A stretch of 13,540 nt of DNA, from NCBI GenBank assembly GCA_036403515.1, contig DASWQV010000062.1, positions 1 to 13,540 on the forward strand. Direction: 5' to 3'. Position 1 is the first letter of the stretch. Each line of letters opens with the position of its first letter. The notes under the pieces were generated by a model. The model was not told where the DNA came from and searched no databases. It saw nothing but the letters and a program-made list of their open reading frames with translations. Both the position numbers and the translations under genes were made by a program. The DNA comes from VRUE01 sp036403515 (GTDB lineage Bacteria; Actinomycetota; Thermoleophilia; Solirubrobacterales; 70-9). This document shows, piece after piece, positions 6,680-13,540 of this stretch.

Positions 6680-6727
6680 GGACCCGCCGGGCTCTCCCCA
6701 ACGTCCCCGGCGGGTCCATTTTCTCTT
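6680..6727 (+). terminator. Rho-independent terminator of the two-component operon
   Basis: GGACCCGCCGGG (6680-6691) pairs perfectly over 12 bp with CCCGGCGGGTCC (6706-6717), with a 14-base loop, and is followed by ATTTTCTCTT. It lies 35 bases after the sensor kinase stop. On the minus strand the stem is not followed by a T-rich tract, so it should act on plus-strand transcripts only. Confidence 0.85.
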
Positions 6728-6773
6728 CAGGTGAAGGCCGTTTGTTCATCTTCGTCGTGCTCTGACGCCCCCT

Positions 6774-6857
6774 CGGGCGGGTGGCGCGGGGTGAGGGGGT
6801 CGAGGACAGCCCGTGGACTGCCCGCAGGCCCCCTCACCCCGTGACAGGACCCGCCCG
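6774..6857 (-). terminator. Long two-part inverted repeat after rnj, without U tract; G-run rich
   Basis: CGGGCGGGT (6774-6782) is complementary to ACCCGCCCG (6849-6857), and inside it the 13-bp CGGGGTGAGGGGG (6787-6799) is complementary to CCCCCTCACCCCG (6829-6841). The two stems are separated by a small internal loop, and the 29-base apical part can form another short helix. It begins eight bases after the rnj stop on the minus strand, so it is placed as a 3'-end structure of the pnp-rnj operon. It lacks a following U tract, so it may instead be an RNA 3'-protecting hairpin or a U-less terminator. The plus strand of the left arm (6775-6799) also fits the canonical G-quadruplex pattern with loops of 1, 6 and 3 bases. 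Confidence 0.55.
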
Positions 6858-6865
6858 CCGGAGCC

Positions 6866-8530
6866 TCAGACCTCGACGACGACGGGAATGATCATCGGCC
6901 GCCGGTGCAGCTTTTTGTAGACGAGGCCAGCGACGGCGTCGTGAAGGTCTTCCTGGATCAGGTGCAGCTCGCGGGTGCCCGCGTTGGCGGCGTCCTCGAG
7001 GCAGTCCTCGACCACGTCCTTCAGCTCCTCGACCAGGGCCCCGGCCTCCTCGAGGAAGGCGACGCCGCGGAAAAGCACTTCCGGGTCGGCGACGACCTGG
7101 CCGTCGTCGGAGGAGATCGTCGCGACGACGATGAAGATGCCGTCGGCGGAGATCTCACGGCGGTCGCGCAGCGCCACGTCATCGGGCTCACCGACGTTGA
7201 CACCGTCGACGAAGATCACGCCAGCGTGGATGTCCTCGCCGAAAGTGGCGCCATTGCCATCGAGTTCCAGCGGCAGGCCGTTACGTCCCTGAAAGATGTT
7301 CTCCGGCGCGATCCCGACGGATTCGGCCAGCTCCGCGTGAAGGCGGAGGCGCTGGTGGTCGCCGTGGACGGGCAGCACGTAGCGCGGTTTGGTCAGGTTG
7401 AGCATCAGTTTGAGCTCCTCCTGCCAGCCGTGGCCGGAGGCGTGGATCGGCGCCTGCTTCGCGGTCACCACGCTTGCCCCGATCTCGTAGATGCGGTCGA
7501 TCGTCTCGTTGACGGCGCGCTCGTTGCCCGGCACCGGAGTGGCCGAGAAGACCACGGTGTCGCCGGAGTGCAGCTCGACGTCACGGTGGTCGTTGTTGGC
7601 CATCCGCCGCAGCGCCGAGAGCGGCTCACCCTGGCTGCCGGTCGAGATCACCACGACCTTCTCGTCGGGGAAGCTCTCGATCTCCCGCGGCTGTATGAAG
7701 AGCCCCGACGGCGCGTTGGCGATGCCGAGGTTGGAGGCGATGTTGAAGTTTTTACGCATCGAGCGCCCGACCAGCGCCACCCGCCGGTCGAGCTGCACGG
7801 CCGCGTCGATGACCTGCTGGACGCGGTGGATGTTGGAGGCGAAGGAGGTGACGATGATCCGCCCCTTGCAGTTGGAGAAGGTCTCGAGCAGGGCCGGACC
7901 GACGCTCGACTCCGAGGGCGCCACTCCCGGCCGGTCGGCATTGGTGGAGTCGCCGCAGAGCAGCAACAGCCCATCGCGGCCCACTTCGGCGAGGCGCGAG
8001 ATGTCCGCCGGGCGGCCGTCGACCGGAGTTTGGTCGAACTTGTAATCGCCGGTCATCAGCATCGTGCCCACCTCGGTGGTGAGCAGGACGCCGCGAGCGT
8101 CGGGGATGGAATGCGAAAGGTGGACCAGCTCGAGCTCGAAGGGACCGAGCTGCACTTTGTCGCCGGCCGGCAGCTCCTGCAGCGGCGCGTCCTTGAGCTT
8201 GTGCTCGTCGAGCTTGGCGCGAACCATGCCAATCGTCAGCAGACCGCCGTAGATCACGGGCGGTGAGCCGATCTCACGCAGCACATAGGGCAGGGCGCCG
8301 ACGTGGTCCTCATGGCCATGGGTGAGGACGATCGCCTCGATGTCTTCGGCGCGCTCGCGCAGATAGGAGAAGTCGGGCAGGACGAGGTCGATGCCGAGCA
8401 TCTCGGCGGTGGGAAACATCAGGCCGGTATCGACGACGACGATGCGGCCGCCGTACTCGACCACGGTCATGTTCTTGCCGATCTCGCCCAGTCCCCCGAG
8501 CGGCAGCACGCGCAGCTTGCCGGCGGGCAC
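6866..8530 (-). CDS. rnj: Ribonuclease J
   Basis: This 554-residue RNase J belongs to the metallo-beta-lactamase/beta-CASP family, with 5'-3' exonuclease and endonuclease activity on RNA. The zinc-binding motif THGHEDH is at 70-76, further ligands His140 (HLSHSIPD) and Asp162 (MTGDYKFD) are present, the beta-CASP region shows SFASNIHRVQQ (229-239) and SGHGW (365-369), and LPVHGDH is at 386-392. A C-terminal domain of about 100 residues follows. The start is GTG at 8530, overlapping the last base of the dapA TAG stop (TAGTG). A GGTGA sequence lies in a suitable position upstream. A longer frame reaching 8770 is rejected because its extra 80 residues overlap dapA and look like shadow translation. 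It is the last gene of the operon that begins with pnp, so two RNA-decay enzymes share a transcript. Confidence 0.96.
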   Translation of the reverse strand: MPAGKLRVLPLGGLGEIGKNMTVVEYGGRIVVVDTGLMFPTAEMLGIDLVLPDFSYLRERAEDIEAIVLTHGHEDHVGALPYVLREIGSPPVIYGGLLTIGMVRAKLDEHKLKDAPLQELPAGDKVQLGPFELELVHLSHSIPDARGVLLTTEVGTMLMTGDYKFDQTPVDGRPADISRLAEVGRDGLLLLCGDSTNADRPGVAPSESSVGPALLETFSNCKGRIIVTSFASNIHRVQQVIDAAVQLDRRVALVGRSMRKNFNIASNLGIANAPSGLFIQPREIESFPDEKVVVISTGSQGEPLSALRRMANNDHRDVELHSGDTVVFSATPVPGNERAVNETIDRIYEIGASVVTAKQAPIHASGHGWQEELKLMLNLTKPRYVLPVHGDHQRLRLHAELAESVGIAPENIFQGRNGLPLELDGNGATFGEDIHAGVIFVDGVNVGEPDDVALRDRREISADGIFIVVATISSDDGQVVADPEVLFRGVAFLEEAGALVEELKDVVEDCLEDAANAGTRELHLIQEDLHDAVAGLVYKKLHRRPMIIPVVVEV

Positions 8531-9408
8531 TAGGGAGTCACCGGGGTGAGGCCGACGCTTTCCAGCGCCGCCTGCATCGTCGCCCGCTGCTCCGCGTCGG
8601 CGGGCACTAGGGGAAGTCGCAAAGCGTCGGTCGGGATCAGGCCCATCATCGCCAGGCCGGCCTTGACCGGGATCGGATTGGTGGTGACGCCGATGGCGGC
8701 GTACAGCTCGCGCAGCCCGGCGTCTATCTCCCGGGCGCGATCGATGTTCCCCGCCTGCGCGGCGTCCCACATCTCGCGCATCTGTGGGCCAGCGAGGTGC
8801 GAGGCGACGAGGATGCCGCCGGCGCCGCCCAGTTCCAGGGTCTTGAGGAAGACATCGTCGTTGCCGGCGAGGATCTCCATGCCCTCGATCGGCTGCATCT
8901 CGTCGTTGTTGGCCTGCTTGACCGCGACGACGCTGTCGATCTTGGCCAGCTCGGCGAGCTGCGCGGGCGGCACGTTGACCACGACCCGCGAGGGGATGTT
9001 GTAGGCGATGATCGGAAAGTCTGGAATCGCCGCGGCGATCGTCTCGAAGTGGGCTTGAATCCCTGCCGGGTTGGGCTTGTTGTAGTAGGGCGTGACGATC
9101 AGCGCCGCGTCGGCCCCGGCCTCGGCCGCGCCCTTGGTCAGCTCGATCGAGTGATGGGTGTCATTGGTGCCGGTGCCGCAGACCAGCAATGTCTCCTCGC
9201 CGACCTCCTCGCGCAGGGCGCGCACCAGCACCAGCGCCTCCTCGTCGGTCAGCGTCGGCGCCTCCCCGGTGGTCGCGGAGACGACCAGGCCGTGCGAGCC
9301 GTGTTCTAGCAGGAAGGTCGCCAGGCCCAGGGCGGCGGTCTCGTCGATCGCGCCGCCCTCCTTGAAAGGCGTCGCCATTGCAGTGAGAACGCCGCGAATC
9401 TCCTTCAT
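8530..9408 (-). CDS. dapA: 4-hydroxy-tetrahydrodipicolinate synthase
   Basis: This 292-residue TIM-barrel aldolase condenses pyruvate with aspartate semialdehyde, the first committed step of diaminopimelate and lysine synthesis. The Schiff-base lysine is Lys164 in VAVKQA. The proton-relay tyrosine is Tyr136 in IAYNIPSR, with Arg141 for substrate carboxylate binding, and the threonine pair is 46-47 in SATTGEAPTL. This last motif has alanine where most family members have glycine (GTTGE), a mild variation. NPIPVKAGL near 244-252 is typical of the family. The ATG is 34 bases after dapB, without a strong ribosome binding site. The start fits the usual family opening (RGVLTAMATPF). It works directly before DapB in the pathway. 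Confident assignment. Confidence 0.96.
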   Translation of the reverse strand: MKEIRGVLTAMATPFKEGGAIDETAALGLATFLLEHGSHGLVVSATTGEAPTLTDEEALVLVRALREEVGEETLLVCGTGTNDTHHSIELTKGAAEAGADAALIVTPYYNKPNPAGIQAHFETIAAAIPDFPIIAYNIPSRVVVNVPPAQLAELAKIDSVVAVKQANNDEMQPIEGMEILAGNDDVFLKTLELGGAGGILVASHLAGPQMREMWDAAQAGNIDRAREIDAGLRELYAAIGVTTNPIPVKAGLAMMGLIPTDALRLPLVPADAEQRATMQAALESVGLTPVTP

Positions 9409-9442
9409 CGGATGAGGGTATCGCGAGAGGCTGGACGAGGGC

Positions 9443-10108
9443 TCAAAGCAGCTTCTCCAGCCCGACCGTGAAGCGCTGGTCGAGGGCGCCCACTTTTTGC
9501 ACCGCGAGCAGCACCCCCGGCATGAAGGATTGGCGGTCGATCGAGTCGTGGCGGATGCTGAGCGTCTGGCCGGGGCCGCCGAAGACGACCTCCTGATGGG
9601 CGACCAGGCCTGGCAAGCGCACCGAGTGGATCGGCTCGTGGACGTGGCCGCCGGCGGCCGAGATCAGCTCCGCGGTGCGCTTTGCCGTGCCGGAGGGCGC
9701 ATCCAGCTTCTTGTTGTGGTGCAGCTCGATGATCTCGCACTCGGGCATGTGCGGGGCGATCGTCTGCGCCACCTCCATTAGCAGCACGGCGCCGATCGCG
9801 AAGTTGGGCGCGACGAAGCAGTTCGCCCGCGAGGCCTCGGCGGCGCGGCGCAGCTCTTCGAGGTCGAAGCCGGTGGTGCCGACGACAACGTGGACGCCGG
9901 CATCGAGGCAGGTGACGGCGTTGGCGAGGGCGGTTTCGGGAGTGGTGAAGTCGACGACGACGTCGACCTCGTCGAGTGCGCTCGCAAGCTCGACCCCGAG
10001 AGCCGGGTCGACCTTGGCGACGAGCTCGGTGTCTTCCGCCGCCTCAACGGTTTCGCAAACGGCTTGGCCCATGCGTCCGGCGGCACCGGACACGGCAACG
10101 CGGATCAT
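9443..10108 (-). CDS. dapB: 4-hydroxy-tetrahydrodipicolinate reductase
   Basis: This 221-residue NAD(P)H-dependent reductase is shorter than the roughly 270-residue E. coli enzyme, as in many actinobacteria. The Rossmann nucleotide-binding loop GAAGRMG is at 8-14, VVGTTGF at 75-81, and the substrate-binding and catalytic motif ELHHNKKLDAPSGTA is at 128-142, with the His pair at 130-131 and the catalytic lysine at about 134. GLVAHQEVVFG (167-177) is another family signature. The ATG overlaps the stop of the M16 peptidase gene as ATGA, which points to translational coupling. It reduces the product of DapA, which is encoded immediately downstream. Confidence 0.96.
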   Translation of the reverse strand: MIRVAVSGAAGRMGQAVCETVEAAEDTELVAKVDPALGVELASALDEVDVVVDFTTPETALANAVTCLDAGVHVVVGTTGFDLEELRRAAEASRANCFVAPNFAIGAVLLMEVAQTIAPHMPECEIIELHHNKKLDAPSGTAKRTAELISAAGGHVHEPIHSVRLPGLVAHQEVVFGGPGQTLSIRHDSIDRQSFMPGVLLAVQKVGALDQRFTVGLEKLL

Positions 10109-11379
10109 GCGGTGGCCAATGCCTCGCTGACCGGTGCGAGCGCCTTGCGGAAGCGACTCTCGTCGCGTCCGACGCAGGCGGCGGAGAGGCGCTCGGGCCG
10201 GTAGAGCTCCCGCGCGAGGGCGGTCAGATCGTCGACGCTGACCGCGTCGACCTTGGCCAGCATCTCGTCGAGGCTGTCGATCGGCAGGCCGAAGAGCGTT
10301 GCTCGAGAGATCCGCGTCATCCGCGCCGCGGTCGACTCGGAGGTGAGCACCAACCGGCCCTTGACGTTCTCCTTGCCACGGTTCAGCTCCTCGGAGGAAA
10401 CTGGCTCACTGCGCAGGCGAGCCAGCTCGGCACCGATGATCGAGCAGGCCTCCTCGACGTTGTCCTCCCTGGTGCCGACGTAGCTGGCGATCAGGCCCGA
10501 GTCGGTGTACTGCTCGCTGTAGGAGCCGACGGAATAGGCGAGCCCCCGCTTCTCGCGCACCTCGCGAAAGAGGCGTGAGGAGCTCGAGCCGCCGAAGATC
10601 GAGTCGAGCACGGCGAGCGCGTATCGGCGGTCGTCGTCGCGGGTGATCCCGGGGGCGCCGAAGCAGATGTGGTACTGCTCGGTGTCCTTCTCGTAGAAGC
10701 ACAGCCGTGCGGCGTCCTCGGGCTCGACCGCGGCCTGCCCGTTCGTCCCCGCCGTTGCCGGCGAGACAAGCCGCTCCGCGAGTCCGGCGATCTGCGCGTG
10801 ATCGACATTGCCGGCGGCGCCGACGACGATGTTGGCGCTGGTGTAGCGGGCGCTGCGGTAGGCCTCGATCTCGGGCACCGGAACCGAGCTGATCACGTCG
10901 GCCTCGCCCAGCACCCTGCGGCCCAGCGGATGCTCGCCAAAGACCGCCTCGGCGAGGATGTCGTGGACGCGGTCCTGGGGCTCGTCCTCATACATGGCGA
11001 TCTCCTCCAGCACGACCTCGCGCTCGGAGTCGATTTCCGGGTAGGTCGGCGCCAGCAGCATCTCCGCCAGCAGGTCGAAGACCTCCTCAGTGTGCTCATC
11101 GAGGAAGCGGGCGTGCAGGTGGGTGGTCTCCTTGCCGGTGGCCGCGTTGACCGAGGCGCCGAGGCCGTCGAGCTTCTCGGCGATCTCGATCGCCGAGAAG
11201 CGGGCCGTGCCCTTGAAGAGCAGGTGCTCGAGGAAATGCGAGATCCCCGCCTGCGGCGGCGTCTCGTTGCGCGAGCCGGTGCGCACCCAGAGGCCGAGCG
11301 CGACGGATCGCACCGAGGGAACCCCCTCGGTGGCGACCCGTACGCCCGAACCCTGCTCAGTCAGCTGGGGTGCGCTCAA
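10105..11379 (-). CDS. M16-family zinc peptidase (pitrilysin/processing-peptidase type)
   Basis: This 424-residue protein has two M16 halves. The N-terminal catalytic half carries the inverted zinc motif HFLEH at 48-52 and a downstream glutamate cluster (SEREVVLEEI, 118-127) that provides the third metal ligand. The C-terminal half has FREVREKRGLAYSVGSY (271-287), the conserved arginine/tyrosine substrate-binding region. Its size fits the single-chain bacterial homologues of mitochondrial processing peptidase, such as the B. subtilis YmxG/PqqL-like group. The start appears to be TTG at 11379, nine bases after the pnp stop; no in-frame ATG gives the full N-terminal strand, and the Shine-Dalgarno is weak. 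The gene commonly follows pnp in Gram-positive bacteria, but its substrate is unknown. Confidence 0.93.
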   Translation of the reverse strand: MSAPQLTEQGSGVRVATEGVPSVRSVALGLWVRTGSRNETPPQAGISHFLEHLLFKGTARFSAIEIAEKLDGLGASVNAATGKETTHLHARFLDEHTEEVFDLLAEMLLAPTYPEIDSEREVVLEEIAMYEDEPQDRVHDILAEAVFGEHPLGRRVLGEADVISSVPVPEIEAYRSARYTSANIVVGAAGNVDHAQIAGLAERLVSPATAGTNGQAAVEPEDAARLCFYEKDTEQYHICFGAPGITRDDDRRYALAVLDSIFGGSSSSRLFREVREKRGLAYSVGSYSEQYTDSGLIASYVGTREDNVEEACSIIGAELARLRSEPVSSEELNRGKENVKGRLVLTSESTAARMTRISRATLFGLPIDSLDEMLAKVDAVSVDDLTALARELYRPERLSAACVGRDESRFRKALAPVSEALATA

Positions 11380-11388
11380 TGCTCGTGC

Positions 11389-13540
11389 TTAGCCGCGTCG
11401 CTCACGGTCGCCGCCGCGGGGCCGGCGTCCCTCGCGGCCGCCACGGCCGCCGCGATCACCGCCGTTGCGCCGCGGGCCGCCGTCGCCCGAACCGACCGTG
11501 GCCAGTTCCTCGGCGCTCTTGCCGGCCACCGATGGATCCTCCGAGAGGCGCAGCCCGATGCGGCCACGCTCGCGGTCGACCTCGACCACGGTGACGTCGA
11601 TCACCTCGCCGGAGGTGAGGACGTCGTCGACCGAGTCGACCCGCTCACCGGGCTTGACGTTGGAGATGTGCAGCAGGCCGTCGGTGCCCTTGACCAGCTC
11701 GACGAAGGCGCCGAAGGTGGTCGTCTTGACGACTTTGGCGGCCTCGTAGCGATCGCCGACTTCGGCCTCCTTGGTCATCGACTGGATCCGCGCGACGCAG
11801 GCTTCGACCAGCGTGCCGGTAGGGGCGTAGATGCGGATCGTGCCGTCGTCCTCGACGTCGATTTCGGCTTCGAACTCCTCGCAGAGGGCGCGGATGGTTT
11901 CGCCACCCTTGCCGATCACGGCGCCGATCTTCTCCTGATCGATCTTGATCGACTCGATGCGGGGCGCATGCGCCGAGAGCTGCTCGCGCGGGCCGTCGAT
12001 CGCCTCGGCCATCTTGCCGAGGATGAACTGGCGGCCCTTGTTGGCCTGCTCCAGCGCGTCGGTGAGGATCTCGAAGGTGACGCCGGTGATCTTGATGTCC
12101 ATCTGCAGGGCGGTGATCCCGTCTGCGGTGCCGGCGACCTTGAAGTCCATGTCGCCGAGGTGGTCCTCGACGCCGGCGATGTCGGTGAGGACGATGTAGT
12201 CGTCACCCTCCTTGATCAGGCCCATCGCAACGCCGGCGACGGGTGCGCTGACCGGCACGCCCGCGGCCTGCAGGGCCATCGAGGAGGCACAGACCGAGCC
12301 CATCGAGGAGGAACCGTTGGACTCGAGCGTCTCGGAGACGACCCGGATCACGTAGGGGAAGTCCTCTTCGTTGGGGATCGTCGCCACAAGGGCGCGCTCG
12401 GCGAGTGCGCCGTGGCCGATGTCGCGGCGCTTCGGGCCGCGCATGAAGCCCGCCTCCCCGACCGAGAAGGGCGGGAAGTTGTAGTGGTGCCAGAACTTCT
12501 TCGAGGTCTCCAGACCGAGCGTGTCGATGCGCATGTCCATGCGCGTCGTGCCCAGCGCGGCATTGGAGAGAATCTGTGTCTCGCCGCGGGTGAACAGCGC
12601 GGAGCCGTGTACGCGGGGCGAGATGTCGACCTCGCACTCGATCGGCCGGATCTCGTCCTGGGCGCGACCGTCGGGGCGCTTCTTGTCGATGGCGATCGCC
12701 TTGCGGATCGTGTCCTTCTCGATTGAGCCAAAGGCTGCCTTGACTTCGGCCACGCGCTTCTCGTCGACCTCTCCGGCGTCGTCCGGGACCGCGTACTTGC
12801 CGACCACCTCGTCCTTGACCTTGTCGATTGCCTCGTAGCGCTCGAGCTTGCCCTCGGTCGCGATCGCGTCGACCAGGGCCTGGCCATGGGAGGAGCGGAT
12901 GTCGCTGAGCAGGCCCTCGTCGATCTTGGGGGCCTCGACCTCAATCTTCTCCTTGCCGGCCTTCTGCTGCAGCTCCTCCATCGCGGCGACGAGCTTCTTG
13001 ATCTCGCCGTGGGCGATGTCGAGCGCGTCGAGGATCTCCTGCTCGGTGACGCCGTTGGCGCCGGCCTCGACCATCAGGATCGCCTCGTCGGTGCCGGCGA
13101 CGATCAGGTCGAGGTCGAGCTCGGCGAGGTCCTCCTCGTTGGGGTTGACGACGAAGTCGCCGTCGAGCTTGCCGATCCGCACCGCGCCGACGTGAGCGGC
13201 AACGGGGACCGGGGAGATCGCCAGCGCCGCGGAGGCGCCGTTCATGGCGAGAATGTCGTAGGGGTGAACCTGGTCCACAGACATCGGGATCGCGACCAGC
13301 TGAGTCTCGTAGTGCCAGCCCTTGGGGAAGAGCGGCCGGATCGGCCGGTCGATCATGCGCGCCGTCAGCGTCGCCTTCTCACCGGAGCGTCCCTCGCGAC
13401 GGAAGAACGAGCCGGGGATCTTGCCCGCGGCGTACATCCGCTCCTCGACGTCGACGGTGAGGGGAAGGAAGTCCACGTCGCGAAGGTTGCCGACGGTTGC
13501 GGTGCAGAGCACCATCGTGTCGCCGGCCTGAACCACGACC
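11389..13540 (-). CDS. pnp: Polyribonucleotide nucleotidyltransferase (PNPase), 5' end missing
   Basis: About 716 residues are present and the frame stays open at the right edge; family members have roughly 35-40 more N-terminal residues, so the GTG at 13536 is probably internal. Positions below count from that GTG. PNPase degrades RNA 3'-5' by phosphorolysis as a trimer. The first RNase PH domain contains AGKIPGSFFRREGR (37-50). An all-alpha linker follows. The second PH domain has FSVGEAGFMRGPKRRDIGHG and the catalytic aspartates in VEDHLGDMDFK (Asp458 and Asp464). The KH domain shows IGAVIGKGGETIR (537-549), and the S1 domain starts near 593 (TTTFGAFVELVKGTDGLLHIS region). The last 30 residues are an Arg/Gly-rich tail (684-715), likely an added RNA-contact segment. 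It heads the visible part of the operon. Confidence 0.97.
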   Translation of the reverse strand, partial: VVVQAGDTMVLCTATVGNLRDVDFLPLTVDVEERMYAAGKIPGSFFRREGRSGEKATLTARMIDRPIRPLFPKGWHYETQLVAIPMSVDQVHPYDILAMNGASAALAISPVPVAAHVGAVRIGKLDGDFVVNPNEEDLAELDLDLIVAGTDEAILMVEAGANGVTEQEILDALDIAHGEIKKLVAAMEELQQKAGKEKIEVEAPKIDEGLLSDIRSSHGQALVDAIATEGKLERYEAIDKVKDEVVGKYAVPDDAGEVDEKRVAEVKAAFGSIEKDTIRKAIAIDKKRPDGRAQDEIRPIECEVDISPRVHGSALFTRGETQILSNAALGTTRMDMRIDTLGLETSKKFWHHYNFPPFSVGEAGFMRGPKRRDIGHGALAERALVATIPNEEDFPYVIRVVSETLESNGSSSMGSVCASSMALQAAGVPVSAPVAGVAMGLIKEGDDYIVLTDIAGVEDHLGDMDFKVAGTADGITALQMDIKITGVTFEILTDALEQANKGRQFILGKMAEAIDGPREQLSAHAPRIESIKIDQEKIGAVIGKGGETIRALCEEFEAEIDVEDDGTIRIYAPTGTLVEACVARIQSMTKEAEVGDRYEAAKVVKTTTFGAFVELVKGTDGLLHISNVKPGERVDSVDDVLTSGEVIDVTVVEVDRERGRIGLRLSEDPSVAGKSAEELATVGSGDGGPRRNGGDRGGRGGREGRRPRGGDRERRG

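Noticed and set aside
6645..6865. tRNA, small protein gene or CRISPR repeats in the convergent intergenic region
   Set aside because: I found no cloverleaf with tRNA motifs, no plausible small frame with a ribosome binding site and no spaced repeats. The region is accounted for by the direct repeat, the terminator and the long hairpin.
6905..8266. 453-codon open frame on the plus strand opposite rnj
   Set aside because: The composition (Asp/Val/Arg/Gly-rich, low complexity) is that of a mirror frame, and rnj carries all expected catalytic motifs.
8531..8770. 80-residue N-terminal extension of ribonuclease J
   Set aside because: It lies inside dapA in another frame, is Arg/Pro/Ala-rich without similarity to the family, and a proper GTG start overlaps the dapA stop.
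10669..12726. 685-codon open frame on the plus strand opposite the M16 gene and pnp
   Set aside because: Its length is explained by the third-position GC bias of the minus-strand genes, which removes stop codons from this frame. It shows no domain motifs and crosses two genuine genes.

Overview
This is a high-GC window with ten tightly packed protein genes plus the edge of an insertion sequence. The organism is most likely an actinobacterium, possibly of the Thermoleophilia/Solirubrobacterales type. The evidence is the GC-rich third codon positions, the order pnp - M16 peptidase - dapB - dapA - ribonuclease J - ftsK - RodZ-like HTH protein - cinA, and an apparently leaderless start. The lineage is inferred from gene order and codon use only.

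Layout from left to right. Bases 1-136 are the 5' end of an IS481-family element. They hold its tip, a 12-bp palindrome, a hairpin that hides the ribosome binding site, and the first 18 codons of the transposase. The element abuts a CTAG target that contains the stop codon of cinA. Bases 138-4383 (minus strand) are an apparent operon ftsK -> RodZ-like membrane HTH protein -> cinA. Bases 4384-4482 are the divergent regulatory region. Bases 4483-6644 (plus strand) are a two-component pair: an OmpR/PhoB-type response regulator and a HAMP sensor kinase that overlap by one base. Bases 6645-6865 are a convergent intergenic region with a clear intrinsic terminator and a second, longer inverted repeat rich in G runs. 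Bases 6866-13540 (minus strand) are an apparent operon of pnp (5' end outside the window), an M16 zinc peptidase, dapB, dapA and rnj, all overlapping or separated by 34 bases or less.

How the genes work together. The right-hand operon joins two RNA-decay enzymes (polynucleotide phosphorylase and ribonuclease J) to two consecutive steps of lysine/diaminopimelate synthesis and a processing-peptidase homologue. The left-hand operon combines chromosome translocation at the septum, a RodZ-like cell-shape or regulatory protein, and CinA, a nucleotide repair/NMN deamidase protein. The two-component system lies between two blocks that are usually adjacent in related actinobacteria, as far as I recall.

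No clearly novel multi-gene system is visible; most of the window is conserved housekeeping DNA. The most interesting signals are non-coding: the IS insertion placed exactly on the cinA stop codon, the anti-Shine-Dalgarno hairpin of that IS, and the repeats and G-rich hairpin in the 6.63-6.86 kb intergenic region.
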